The notes under the pieces are model-generated. The model was not told the origin of the DNA. It ran no database searches and worked only from the letters and a program-made list of their open reading frames with translations. The position numbers were made by a program, and so were the translations under genes. Positions 23,803-32,372 of a DNA stretch of 64,000 nt are shown here, piece by piece; position 1 is the first letter of the stretch; every line of letters begins with the position of its first letter. The stretch is taken from NCBI GenBank assembly GCA_022826725.1, contig JAJDUF010000013.1, forward strand, positions 310,001-374,000, given 5' to 3'. Origin of the DNA: Chloroflexota bacterium (GTDB taxonomy: Bacteria; Chloroflexota; UBA11872; UBA12225; JAJDUF01).

Positions 23803-25470
23803 CTACGTTTCTAACGCTGGCGGCCGCGCGGCGATAGCTTCCAGCGCCTGCACAGCTGCCGTGTCGCCCCGGCGGTCGAAGACCTCGCGGTAAAGCTCCA
23901 AGTGCAACTCGGCGACCCGCCGCCAGCCATGCCACCGCTCGACCCACGCCCGTGACTGGGCGCCGACGGCCGCGCGGCGCTCGGCGCTCCCGGCGAGCGC
24001 CACCAACTGTCCATAGATCTCCGGCGTGGTAAGTGCGGACTGAATGGGGGGATTCTCCTCCAAGCACCACTCGTGGGCCTGCGGGTTGAAGTACATGATG
24101 ACGGGCCGGGCGCAGGCCATGGCTTCCACCGTCACCGTACCGAAGCTCCCGACGGCATCGTGAAACTGATCGAGCACAATATCGGCAGCGCGGTAGTACT
24201 CCAGCAGGCGCATTTTGTGCATCGGGTGACGCCAGACCACCCGCCCCTCGATGCCGAGGTCATGACAGAGCTGCTGGCTGGCCCGCACGTCAGTGCCCCA
24301 TTTGGTGAGCACGAGGGCGGCTGCCGGCAATCCCGCCGGCTCGGCTTCGCGCACATAGCGGCCAAAGGCGCGGATCACGCGGTCACTGCGCTTGCTGTCC
24401 GACCCATTACTCCACTCGTGGCGGCTGGGGCAGAAAAAGATCAGCGGGACCCGGAGTTCGCGGCGCAGCTCGTTGGCGAGAGGTGTCTCGCCGGGGCAGT
24501 ATTTCGTCTCGTCCACCGGATGCGGAATGAAGCGATAATGCCGCAGCCCCAGACGCTTCGCGGAGCCGAGCACGTCCGGGTTGGTGATAATGCAGGCGTC
24601 GGCCAGTTGGTAACCGAGCGCCAGCAGTTGCCCTTGCAACGTGTTCTCGAAGGGCAGCGTCCGCATAGTCCCATGCTCGAAAGCAACGTAGGGGCGGTCC
24701 GGTGGCAGCAACCCGGCCTTGGTCACTTCCGGTCCATAGAGCACGGTGAGATCGTAGTCCTGGGCCAGCGGCCGGAACGAGCGCCAGCAAGCCAGACAAG
24801 CCAGATCGGTGTAGTCCCGGGGCCGCAGGCGACGGCCAAGCCGCGCGAGATGCGAATCCCGGCTGATCTCGTGCATATCGGCGCGCATCTCCTGCAACCG
24901 ATCGTTCAGTAGCAGCCCCGTCTGCACACGCCACGCCCACACGTAGTTCATTGCTAGACGTGCCCACCGCAGGACATACAACTGGAGCCACTCCGGAGCA
25001 TTCGGCTGACCCTGACGGTTGAGGGTCGCATACCTCTGGCCAGCGGCTCGTATCAGCCGCCGGAGGAGCACCACAAGTGACCCCTTTCTGCCAGGAGCGC
25101 CACTGCTGTCCGGCACCGCTGCCCACACGCGGCCCGTATCGAGGAGTTGACCGGAAAGGCCGGCGTGACTACTCGCCTCTTCATAGGTCGTATAGCTATA
25201 GGGGAACCGACGGCCGCTGATGTATTTGGCCCAGGGGGGGCGCACATAGCCGTTGGTGAACGGCACCGCTCGACCGGTGGGCGGCTGAAAGAGGCTCAGG
25301 TGGGCATCGAAGTCGGCGTCCTCCCACTCGGGATGGCCGAAGACGAACTCGAAGGGGTAGTTGTAGGAATCTGCTGCTAGTCCAAGACGCCGCTGGAACT
25401 TAGCGTTGCTATAGGCATTATTGGCGATATTGCCGACGTGGGCGATACGCGGCGCGGCGGTCATGGGCAT
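23803..25470 (-). CDS. Family 4-like glycosyltransferase
   Basis: A 555-residue GT-B glycosyltransferase. The C-terminal donor-binding half shows YRAADIVLDQFHDAVGSFG followed by TVTVEAMACARPVI, the E-x7-E-type region of GT4 enzymes. The N-terminal half starts with IAHVGNIANNAYSNAKFQRR, a typical acceptor-domain opening. No signal peptide is seen, so it acts at the cytoplasmic membrane face, probably in surface-glycan assembly with the genes on either side. Two in-frame ATGs, at 25470 and 25464, are both possible starts behind GGAGC. Sugar donor and acceptor are unknown. Confidence 0.8.
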   Translation of the reverse strand: MPMTAAPRIAHVGNIANNAYSNAKFQRRLGLAADSYNYPFEFVFGHPEWEDADFDAHLSLFQPPTGRAVPFTNGYVRPPWAKYISGRRFPYSYTTYEEASSHAGLSGQLLDTGRVWAAVPDSSGAPGRKGSLVVLLRRLIRAAGQRYATLNRQGQPNAPEWLQLYVLRWARLAMNYVWAWRVQTGLLLNDRLQEMRADMHEISRDSHLARLGRRLRPRDYTDLACLACWRSFRPLAQDYDLTVLYGPEVTKAGLLPPDRPYVAFEHGTMRTLPFENTLQGQLLALGYQLADACIITNPDVLGSAKRLGLRHYRFIPHPVDETKYCPGETPLANELRRELRVPLIFFCPSRHEWSNGSDSKRSDRVIRAFGRYVREAEPAGLPAAALVLTKWGTDVRASQQLCHDLGIEGRVVWRHPMHKMRLLEYYRAADIVLDQFHDAVGSFGTVTVEAMACARPVIMYFNPQAHEWCLEENPPIQSALTTPEIYGQLVALAGSAERRAAVGAQSRAWVERWHGWRRVAELHLELYREVFDRRGDTAAVQALEAIAARPPALET

Positions 25471-25491
25471 CTGCTCCAGCTCACTGCGAAG

Positions 25492-25590
25492 TTAGTGAGG
25501 TCGAGCACTGTCAAGTGTCGAGTGGGCGCGGCGGTGCTTGTAGTCGAGTACCCGCTGCACGTGGTGCTCGCCGCTGGTCAGCGTAGACAT
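25492..25590 (-). CDS. Possible 32-residue upstream ORF
   Basis: An ATG preceded by AGAAGGGATGACTCCC opens a 32-codon frame (MSTLTSGEHHVQRVLDYKHR to a TAA) in the leader of the glycosyltransferase gene, ending 21 bases before its start. It could be a leader peptide or the stump of a lost gene. Nothing but position and the ribosome-binding site supports it. Confidence 0.3.
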   Translation of the reverse strand: MSTLTSGEHHVQRVLDYKHRRAHSTLDSARPH

Positions 25591-25664
25591 GGGAGTCATC
25601 CCTTCTGTGCAGGGCCGGGGGACGAGGATGGCTCACCAATGGCCCCTATCGCCGGCAGCCCAAT

Positions 25665-25692
25665 ACTATACTCCGCCGCCACGACTTGGCAA
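25665..25692 (-). promoter_or_regulatory. Predicted promoter of the glycosyltransferase gene
   Basis: On the minus strand TTGCCA and TATAGT are 16 bases apart, with a start near 25658. This gives a leader of about 190 bases that contains the small frame at 25492-25590. Confidence 0.45.
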
Positions 25693-25846
25693 TACTCGGG
25701 AGAATGCCCGGGCGGGCGTCTGCTGCTCGTGCGCTTGATCGGCGTTGCTTGGCATTCCAAGCGTGGCCGGCTATCGCAGAACACGAGCTGCGTCTGTGCT
25801 ACGTCGGCTCGACGCTCTGCTTGGCCTCAGCCGGCACGATGACGTG

Positions 25847-25981
25847 ATGGACTATCATGACCGCCTGTATCGTGTGCGGGTCGTGCGGCGCGGCCGGGAC
25901 TATGATGTAGCCATGGAGCAACCGGCCCGCTGGCGGCTCCTCCCCTGGGACGGATCGCCGCCCGCCAGCACTGCCGAGTGA
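25847..25981 (+). CDS. Possible small protein of 44 residues
   Basis: In the 644-base gap 25471-26114 between divergent genes, a short plus-strand frame reads MDYHDRLYRVRVVRRGRDYD and ends WDGSPPASTAE. The composition is protein-like, but no ribosome-binding site is evident and no family is recognised. It may be a remnant. The rest of the gap holds the minus-strand promoter above and a palindrome at 26041. Confidence 0.3.
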   Translation: MDYHDRLYRVRVVRRGRDYDVAMEQPARWRLLPWDGSPPASTAE

Positions 25982-26040
25982 AGCAGGTGTCGCCAAGGTT
26001 AGCGTGCAACATGTTGTAGGGGCACCTCTTATGGTTGCTC

Positions 26041-26064
26041 GGCCCCCCGCCGTGGCGGGGGGCC
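26041..26064. repeat. Perfect GC palindrome with CCATAGGGGGC tail
   Basis: GGCCCCCCGCC and GGCGGGGGGCC pair perfectly around GT, followed by ATAGGGGGC. The copy at 23728-23747 has a different stem but the same tail. Confidence 0.78.
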
Positions 26065-26114
26065 ATAGGGGGCGGTAGCTCATTCGGTTGCCGGCAGGAT
26101 ACGCTATAGGTGCT

Positions 26115-27215
26115 ATGACTGCGAAATCCGGCGTGCCACAGGTCGCCGTCGTAGGCTCTGGCTATTGGGGGCCTAATCTCACTCGCAACTTCGCCGAGCT
26201 TCCAGGCAGAGCCTTGGCCGCCGTGTGCGATCTGCGGGCCGACCGCGTGCAGGCCATGCAGCAGCGCTATCCATGGATACGGCCGTTCACGTCTCTAGAT
26301 GCGCTACTGCCCGCTCCCGGTATTGACGCGGTAGCCATCGCTACCCCGGCAGAAACCCACTACGCCCTGGCACGGCAAGCACTGCTGGCCGGCAAGCACG
26401 TGCTGGTGGAAAAGCCGCTGGCGACGTCGCCAGCCGAGTGTGCGGGGCTGGTGGAGCTGGCCCACCGGCAGGGGCTGACCCTGATGGTCGGGCACACCTT
26501 TCTGTATAACCCCGGCCTGCGCTATATTCGCAGCTTGATTACGAGCGGCGAGCTAGGTGACGTGCTCTACGTCACCTCGCGACGCCTGAACCTGGGTCAG
26601 GTGCGCCAGGATGTCAACGTCGTATGGAACCTGGCCCCCCACGACATTGCTATCGTTCTGTACCTGCTCGGGCAGCGGCCCACGCGCGTGATCGCGCAGG
26701 GTCTGCACCTGCTCCGCAGCACCATCGCAGACGTGGCCTTCTTGCACTTCGAGTTCGCGGCGAATCAAGCGGCGCAGGTACACGTCAGTTGGCTCGACCC
26801 GCGCAAGGTGCGCGAGGTCGTCGTGGTCGGAACTCGCAAGATGGTGGTCTTCGACGACGTGAACCTCGACCAGCAAGTACAGGTGTATGACAAAGGCGTC
26901 GAGTGGGTGGGGCCGGATGGGAACGGCCGGCCGGCCGGCCGCTGGGATCAGTTCGAGAGTTATGGTGAGTATCAACTGTTGATGCGTAGTGGCGATCTGG
27001 TGGTGCCGCGGATCCGGCAGGCCGAGCCGCTGCGGGAGGAAACGGCGCATTTCCTCGATTGCATTCGCCGGGGGACTCAACCATTGAGCGACGGTATCAA
27101 TGGCTGGGAGGTCGTCAAGGTGCTGGCAGCGGCTTCCGCCAGCATGGCCGCCGGTGGCGCCGCCAGCACGCTCGACTGGAGCGACGAGCCGACGTCAGTG
27201 GTGAGTGGTGAGTAG
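26115..27215 (+). CDS. Gfo/Idh/MocA-family oxidoreductase
   Basis: A 366-residue NAD(P)-dependent sugar dehydrogenase. [17 protein letters not shown] near the N-terminus is the Rossmann nucleotide loop, and [10 protein letters not shown] carries the family EKP motif with its catalytic lysine. The C-terminal half is the mixed alpha/beta domain. The ATG at 26115 is preferred over an upstream in-frame start at 26088 because homology begins there. It is followed by a hexapeptide acyltransferase gene, the pair seen in pathways that oxidise and N-acylate UDP-sugars (WlbA/WlbB type). That pathway is inference; no aminotransferase is in the window. Confidence 0.86.
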   Translation: MTAKSGVPQVAVVGSGYWGPNLTRNFAELPGRALAAVCDLRADRVQAMQQRYPWIRPFTSLDALLPAPGIDAVAIATPAETHYALARQALLAGKHVLVEKPLATSPAECAGLVELAHRQGLTLMVGHTFLYNPGLRYIRSLITSGELGDVLYVTSRRLNLGQVRQDVNVVWNLAPHDIAIVLYLLGQRPTRVIAQGLHLLRSTIADVAFLHFEFAANQAAQVHVSWLDPRKVREVVVVGTRKMVVFDDVNLDQQVQVYDKGVEWVGPDGNGRPAGRWDQFESYGEYQLLMRSGDLVVPRIRQAEPLREETAHFLDCIRRGTQPLSDGINGWEVVKVLAAASASMAAGGAASTLDWSDEPTSVVSGE

Positions 27216-27240
27216 CGAGTGGCGAGTGGCGAGTTTGGAG
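27190..27240. repeat. GAGTGGCGAGTGGC-type array
   Basis: A run of imperfect GTGAGTGGTGAGTAGCGAGT-like units lies between the dehydrogenase end and the acyltransferase start. Similar degenerate arrays, partly on the other strand, occur at 11411-11460 and 19472-19495. Confidence 0.6.
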
Positions 27241-27258
27241 CCGAGTAAGGATCACCAC

Positions 27259-27924
27259 GTGGCTGATCCCCCGCAGACGACGTTCCGGCTGTACCCGGCC
27301 GTACACCTGGGTGCCGGCTGCGCCATTGGCGATTTTGTCATCATCGGCGAGCCGCCGCAAGGCGCCGACCCGGGGATGCTCGCCACGTATATCGGCCCGG
27401 CCGCCACGATCCGGTCCCACACCGTCATCTATGCCGGCAACACCATTGGCAGTGGCTTTCAGACCGGCCATGGCGCACTCATCCGCGAGAGCAACATCAT
27501 CGGCGATGCCGTCTCCGTCGGCAGCCATAGCGTGATCGAGCATCACGTGGTCATCGAGGATGGGGTCCGCATCCACTCGCAAGCCTTCGTACCGGAATAC
27601 ACCATCCTCAAGACCGGCTGTTGGATTGGTCCGCGTGTCGTGCTGACGAACGCTCCCCATCCGCGCTGCCCGGAGATTTCCCGCTGTATCAAGGGGCCAA
27701 CCATCGAGCCGGGGGCGAAGATCGGCGCCAACGCTACCGTGCTGCCGGCAATCACGATTGGACGCAACGCGGTCGTCGGCGCTGGCGCGGTGGTCACGCG
27801 GGACGTGCCGCCGGAGACGGTCGTGGTCGGCAATCCCGCTCGCGTCGTCAAGGGTATCAGCGCCCTGACCTGCCCCTACGATTTCATCGCCGGCCCATAT
27901 GCCCACTTGCCAGACAACGGCTAA
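27259..27924 (+). CDS. Hexapeptide-repeat acyltransferase
   Basis: A 221-residue left-handed beta-helix protein with hexapeptide repeats ([LIV]-G-x4), such as [30 protein letters not shown] and [10 protein letters not shown], ending with PARVVKG. The family transfers acetyl or other acyl groups from CoA to sugars and works as a trimer, with the active-site histidine in helix-turn segments. The frame opens at 27205 inside a repeat array, so the GTG at 27259, preceded by GTAAGG, is taken as start. It is likely co-transcribed with the Gfo/Idh/MocA gene, giving N-acylation of a sugar nucleotide for a surface glycan. Confidence 0.85.
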   Translation: MADPPQTTFRLYPAVHLGAGCAIGDFVIIGEPPQGADPGMLATYIGPAATIRSHTVIYAGNTIGSGFQTGHGALIRESNIIGDAVSVGSHSVIEHHVVIEDGVRIHSQAFVPEYTILKTGCWIGPRVVLTNAPHPRCPEISRCIKGPTIEPGAKIGANATVLPAITIGRNAVVGAGAVVTRDVPPETVVVGNPARVVKGISALTCPYDFIAGPYAHLPDNG

Positions 27925-28002
27925 CCCCCAATCGGCGGCGCGAGGGGCACATCGTCCGGTTGCCGTTTCCCGCTGCTCATCCAAGTGCATAAGGAGGGAG
28001 TC

Positions 28003-28236
28003 ATGCAGAGCTGGCTGAGACGCATCCGCGGTCCAGTCGGGAAGGTCCTGACCTGGACGGCCGCCGGGGCGCTCGTTGGAGCGCTCATAGAACTAGGCAA
28101 CGACGCCGTGCCCGGTGGTCTTCCGATGGGAGCGCTCGTTGATGTCTGGCCGCCGGTGCTGGCGCTAGTCGGCCTCCTTGGCGGTGCGGTCTATTCCTCG
28201 GTACTGGGGGTTGCCGGGAGCCGGCGCGCTCGATGA
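28003..28236 (+). CDS. Small two-helix membrane protein
   Basis: A 77-residue protein with two hydrophobic segments (VLTWTAAGALVGALIELG and WPPVLALVGLLGGAVYSSVL) and basic ends. AAGGAGGGAGTC directly precedes the ATG, a strong sign that it is translated. No family is recognised. It follows the acyltransferase by 78 bases in the same direction. After its stop, the region 28237-28420 holds an in-frame coding-like stretch without a start codon (see findings). Confidence 0.6.
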   Translation: MQSWLRRIRGPVGKVLTWTAAGALVGALIELGNDAVPGGLPMGALVDVWPPVLALVGLLGGAVYSSVLGVAGSRRAR

Positions 28237-28420
28237 GTTGTCGCTTTCCCGCTTCGCCGCCTGGGCAGCGTTAGGAAACCCTGAGTCTCGTCTGCGAGCA
28301 TCTTGCCGGCGAGGGCTACGGACCGCAGGTGACGGCTATCGTTGACGTGTCCGTGCTGATCGGCTCGGACTATCAAGATGGGTGGGCAGAATCCGAGGCG
28401 CCTGATCCTGCTAGGCGCGC

Positions 28421-30712
28421 CTAGAACAGGCTAGGCTGGACCAGGCGCTTGCGCGGGTCCTCGGCGGCCTTGAGGCGCGGAAACAGCCGGTCGAACTCAG
28501 CCTTATCCGGGCATAGCACGGCAAACCGCCGTGCCATATCGTGCAGCCGGCGGAGCAGATAGTCGCGGTCCTCGTCGTCGTTATAGGTACTGGTCGGTGC
28601 CAGTGAGCCGTCACGCCGCTGGTAGACGGTAATCTGCTGACCGATACTCGCCCCCCGTGCGGCCTGGGCCAGCCGCCGGAGGCTCGGGTTCTCGAAGGTC
28701 CGTCTGGTGATGCTCTCGCGCCGTGCGAAGTCCTCCACGCCCAACTCCCCGGCGCGAATGGTCTCGGCAACCCGGATGTACAGCTCGCTCACGTCGTCGA
28801 GCGAGCCATCAATGAGGGCCAGCGTCGCGTGCTCGGCAAAACGGCGCAAGTACGGCTCATCGCGCCGACTCCGCAGGCTGCTGCCCGTCGTCACCAAGGC
28901 CCGATCGTAGGTGACTAGCACGTAGGTCTTCTGCTTCAGCGAGAGCATCCCGAGATAGCGGCCGTCGTGCGCCAGGTGGATACCCGACGGAAGCCGGCTG
29001 CCGACCGCCTCGATCAAGGCTTCTTCCGCCGCCTCGTCCCGCACCTCCGGCGGCGGCACGAAGTAGACGCCGTCGGTATCCACTTCGATCACCTGGCAGC
29101 CGCGCTCTTCCAGCCACGTGAGCACCTGTTTGATGAGCCGCTGTCCGGTCGTGGTAATCTGCCGCGAGGCCTCGTAGTCGTTGAAGTTGGCGCGGCCGTA
29201 GCCGAGATAGCCGAAGAACGAGTTGATGAGAATTTTGAAGCTGCCCTGGATGGCGTCCCAATAGGTGCGGTCGGCCCCGTGAGCGGCGCGCATCCGCTGT
29301 TTTGCATCGAGGCGGCGGTGGGTAAGCTCGGCCAGCAGCGGCAGGAACACGCCGCGATGATCCGACCGTGGCGCGATGCGGTAGTGCAGCATGATGGCGG
29401 GGTACAGGCTCTCCACGTCGCACTTGACGACCGGCCGGAAGACGCCCGTCGCCCGTACCTCGGTATAGCCCCCGGGGTAGGGCTGCGGCTGTTCGGGCCG
29501 CGGGACACCGTAGCCGGCTGCGAGGTAGGCGCGGATCAGCAGCGCGTTGATCTTCTCGCCCGTGCCGCCACCGGCGACATCCTGAAAGGTCCGGGGGATG
29601 AGCTGCGTCTGGTAAAACTGCGTCGGTGTCACGACGGCGCTCAGGTCGCGCACGTCGCGGGCATCGTCCAGCGCGTAAGCCCGCAGCCGCTCCGGGTCGC
29701 GCCGCCATACGTCAGCAATATCCCCGCGATCCACGTAGACCCGGCCCGGCCGTTCGAGACCTAGCCCTGGGATCACCGCCTTGAGACCGTAGCTTTCCAA
29801 CGCTCCAGCGGTATCGTATTGCTGCACTTGCTGATACGTATCAATGATGTGCCGTCCGTGGATATGCACCCGCGTCGTCGGCAGCAGCCGGGCGCCGACC
29901 TTGTACCGGTCCGTGCGTTGCCCGACCCGGATGGCCGAGCGGTCCCGCCCCCAGCGGAGCGGTACCCGCAGGCGTTTTGCGCGCGCCGCCAGATAGGGCA
30001 GATCGAAGTCGAAGCAGTTGTGTCCCTCGATAACGTCGGGGTCCAGATCGCGTATCCGCTCGGTGAGGGCGTGGAGCAACGCCGCTTCCGAGCCGCGTTG
30101 GTCCGTGAGCACTTCTTCGCAGCCCCGGTTGTCGGTCAGGGCCACCATCAAGACCCGCGCCTCGGGCACCTCCGGCTGGAGTGACGTGGTCTCGATGTCC
30201 AGCTGCAAGCGGTGGAGGTCCTCGAAGGTCATGCCGCCAAAGAGCGTCCGCCCCCGCCGCACCAGGTACTGGCTCACCAGCGACGGCGGACTGACGTAGT
30301 CCACCTGCCGCGCCCGTAGCTCGGCCAGCGCATGGGTCAAGTCGGCCCAGCGGGCGAACGTGACCAGGTGGTCCAGACCACCACCGCGCAGCGCCTCAAC
30401 CTGCCGCTCGCCGGTATCCAGCAGGGGCAGTGTGGCCGCGGCGACCAGCACCCAGGGGCGGAAATCGTCTAGCTCAGTGCTGATGGGTGCTGCGGACCGG
30501 ACCGGACCGTCACGTACCGGCCGCCGGTAGAGCGTGACGGACCCGGGACCGGCCGGCTCCACGGCCACAATGCCGGGCAGCGGGTCGTGGCCGTAGAGTA
30601 GCGCCTGCACGTCTGCCGTGCCAGCCGCGCACGATGGCGCCAGGTGTGGTGCGCGGCTGGCGCCGTAATCCGATGCGCCGCTGCTTCCGCCGCGCGCCGT
30701 AGTCTCAGCCAT
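28421..30712 (-). CDS. Family B DNA polymerase
   Basis: A 763-residue family-B DNA polymerase with all proofreading and polymerase motifs. Exo I is DIE (172-174), Exo II GHNCFDFD (230-237), Exo III YALDDARD (346-353), polymerase motif A DVESLYP (432-438), motif B KILINSFFGYLGY (493-505) and motif C DTDG (545-548). It is about the size of archaeal-type PolB and E. coli Pol II. Phage-type protein-priming insertions are not obvious. It stands alone, divergent from queG, with no replication or phage genes nearby. A repair or translesion role is the usual inference in bacteria that also have PolC or DnaE. Confidence 0.92.
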   Translation of the reverse strand: MAETTARGGSSGASDYGASRAPHLAPSCAAGTADVQALLYGHDPLPGIVAVEPAGPGSVTLYRRPVRDGPVRSAAPISTELDDFRPWVLVAAATLPLLDTGERQVEALRGGGLDHLVTFARWADLTHALAELRARQVDYVSPPSLVSQYLVRRGRTLFGGMTFEDLHRLQLDIETTSLQPEVPEARVLMVALTDNRGCEEVLTDQRGSEAALLHALTERIRDLDPDVIEGHNCFDFDLPYLAARAKRLRVPLRWGRDRSAIRVGQRTDRYKVGARLLPTTRVHIHGRHIIDTYQQVQQYDTAGALESYGLKAVIPGLGLERPGRVYVDRGDIADVWRRDPERLRAYALDDARDVRDLSAVVTPTQFYQTQLIPRTFQDVAGGGTGEKINALLIRAYLAAGYGVPRPEQPQPYPGGYTEVRATGVFRPVVKCDVESLYPAIMLHYRIAPRSDHRGVFLPLLAELTHRRLDAKQRMRAAHGADRTYWDAIQGSFKILINSFFGYLGYGRANFNDYEASRQITTTGQRLIKQVLTWLEERGCQVIEVDTDGVYFVPPPEVRDEAAEEALIEAVGSRLPSGIHLAHDGRYLGMLSLKQKTYVLVTYDRALVTTGSSLRSRRDEPYLRRFAEHATLALIDGSLDDVSELYIRVAETIRAGELGVEDFARRESITRRTFENPSLRRLAQAARGASIGQQITVYQRRDGSLAPTSTYNDDEDRDYLLRRLHDMARRFAVLCPDKAEFDRLFPRLKAAEDPRKRLVQPSLF

Positions 30713-30830
30713 CGTGTCTACCCGTCACCATAGATCGTAGCAGCCGACTGCGCTGCTAGACTGAACCATAACGCCGGCCGGCAGCCGACCGCTGTTGGCT
30801 AACGGCTGACCGCTGAAAGCTACAAGCACC

Positions 30831-31979
30831 ATGAGCGCCGGTTTGGCAGAGCGCGTCAAGGCCTTGGCGCAAGAGGTCGGTTTCGACCGCGCCGCAATCA
30901 GCGATGCACAGCCGCTGCACGAGGCCGAGCGCCGCATCAAAGCCAGCATCACCGCCGGCTATCTGGACGGCCTACACTGGTTCACCACCGAGCGAGCGCA
31001 GCGCGCCACCCACCCCACTGGGCTAATGCCGGGCGCCCGGGCCATCCTCGTCCTCAGTGCCAGCTACCTGGCCCGGATGACCCCGCCGGCACCGGAGCCG
31101 GGGCGCCCGCGCGGCCGCATCGCGCGCTATGCTTGGGGTGCCGACTACCACGACGTCCTGCGGGACATGGCCCGTGCGCTCGTCGAGCGGCTGCCGGCGG
31201 TGGCCGGCCGGTCGGTGCGGAGTCGGATTTTCGTGGACAGCAGCCCACTCGCCGAACGTCCCGTCGCCCAACGTGCCGGGCTGGGTTGGTTCGGGAAGAA
31301 CACGAACATTCTGCTGCCCGGCGCCGGGTCCTGGTCGTTCCTGGCGGCCGTCATCCTCGACCTCGACCTGGAGCCGGACCAGCCGTTACGCAAGACCTGC
31401 GGCGCGTGTACGCTCTGCCTCCAGGCCTGCCCCACGCAGGCCCTCCCCGCCGCCTACGTGCTCGACGGTCCCAAGTGCATCTCCTTTCTGACTATTGAGC
31501 TGCGTGCGGCCATCCCCCGCGCCCTGCGGCCCCGGATGGGCACTTGGGTTTTCGGCTGCGACGACTGCCAGGAGGTGTGTCCGGTCAATCGTAAAGCGCC
31601 AACGGCTCGGCTCGCCGCGCTGCGGCCCCGCACCGTGGACGATGCCTACCCGGAGCTACTGCCGCTGCTGGGCCTCGATGCCGAGGGCTTCCGTACACGC
31701 TACCGCGGCACGCCGATCACGCGCCCCAAGCTGTGGGGCTTTCAGCGCAACGTGTGCGTGGCCCTGGGCAACGCCAGCGATCCGGCGGCCGTGCCGGTCC
31801 TCGGCCGCGTGCTGGCAGACAACGACCGCCACCCGCTCGTCCGGGGCCATGCCGCTTGGGCGCTCGGCCGCCTCGGTGGTGGTGCGGCGCGGCGCGCGCT
31901 CACCGCCACCGTCAGCAAGTCACTCGACCGGACCATCCGGGCCGAGGTGACGGCCGCCCTAGCGATGCACCAAGGCTAG
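30831..31979 (+). CDS. queG: Epoxyqueuosine reductase
   Basis: A 382-residue cobalamin and Fe-S enzyme that makes queuosine from epoxyqueuosine in tRNA. Signature segments are FVDSSPLAERPVAQRAGLGW (135-154), the first cluster cysteines 190, 193, 196 and 200 (CGACTLCLQACP), Cys216, and the second cluster cysteines 243, 246 and 250 (CDDCQEVCP). HEAT-like repeats form the C-terminus. The length fits the family. No other queuosine gene is nearby. There is no clear ribosome-binding site before the ATG. Confidence 0.95.
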   Translation: MSAGLAERVKALAQEVGFDRAAISDAQPLHEAERRIKASITAGYLDGLHWFTTERAQRATHPTGLMPGARAILVLSASYLARMTPPAPEPGRPRGRIARYAWGADYHDVLRDMARALVERLPAVAGRSVRSRIFVDSSPLAERPVAQRAGLGWFGKNTNILLPGAGSWSFLAAVILDLDLEPDQPLRKTCGACTLCLQACPTQALPAAYVLDGPKCISFLTIELRAAIPRALRPRMGTWVFGCDDCQEVCPVNRKAPTARLAALRPRTVDDAYPELLPLLGLDAEGFRTRYRGTPITRPKLWGFQRNVCVALGNASDPAAVPVLGRVLADNDRHPLVRGHAAWALGRLGGGAARRALTATVSKSLDRTIRAEVTAALAMHQG

Positions 31980-32060
31980 GGCGTGTCTCCCCCGGCATCC
32001 GTCCATTTCCGCTGGCGCGGAAATCTAGCGCGTGCGCTATGATTTGGTAGAGGACGAGTG

Positions 32061-32351
32061 ATGGAGCCTGCTGCACTGCTCAAAGAGCACCGCGAAGCGA
32101 TCCTCCGTCTCGCGGCCCGACACGGCGCCTCGAACGTGCGGGTATTCGGCTCCGTCGCCCGCGGCGAGGCCGGCCCCGGCAGCGACCTAGACCTCCTGGT
32201 CTCATTGGCCCCCGGGCGGGGACTGCTGGACCATGTAGCCCTTTGGCAAGACCTGGAAGACCTGCTGCACTGCAAAGTAGATGTGGTCAGTGAGAAGGCC
32301 CTGCACTGGTACATCCGCGAGCGAGTGCTGGAGGAGGCAGCGGCCCTGTGA
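32061..32351 (+). CDS. Minimal nucleotidyltransferase (MNT type), orphan
   Basis: A 96-residue minimal nucleotidyltransferase with the G-S-x2-R-G-E-x6-D-x-D motif (FGSVARGEAGPGSDLDLLV). In HEPN-MNT toxin-antitoxin pairs this protein AMPylates and blocks the HEPN toxin. Here the next gene is on the other strand and no HEPN partner is adjacent, so it is an orphan or acts alone. The ATG at 32061 and a GTG at 32058 are both possible starts. The C-terminal half is short and helical. Confidence 0.8.
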   Translation: MEPAALLKEHREAILRLAARHGASNVRVFGSVARGEAGPGSDLDLLVSLAPGRGLLDHVALWQDLEDLLHCKVDVVSEKALHWYIRERVLEEAAAL

Positions 32352-32372
32352 CAAGCAACCGGCTGTCCACCG

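Noticed and set aside
28421..30712. Prophage or plasmid origin of the DNA polymerase
   Set aside because: No integrase, terminase, capsid, replication or att-like repeats nearby.
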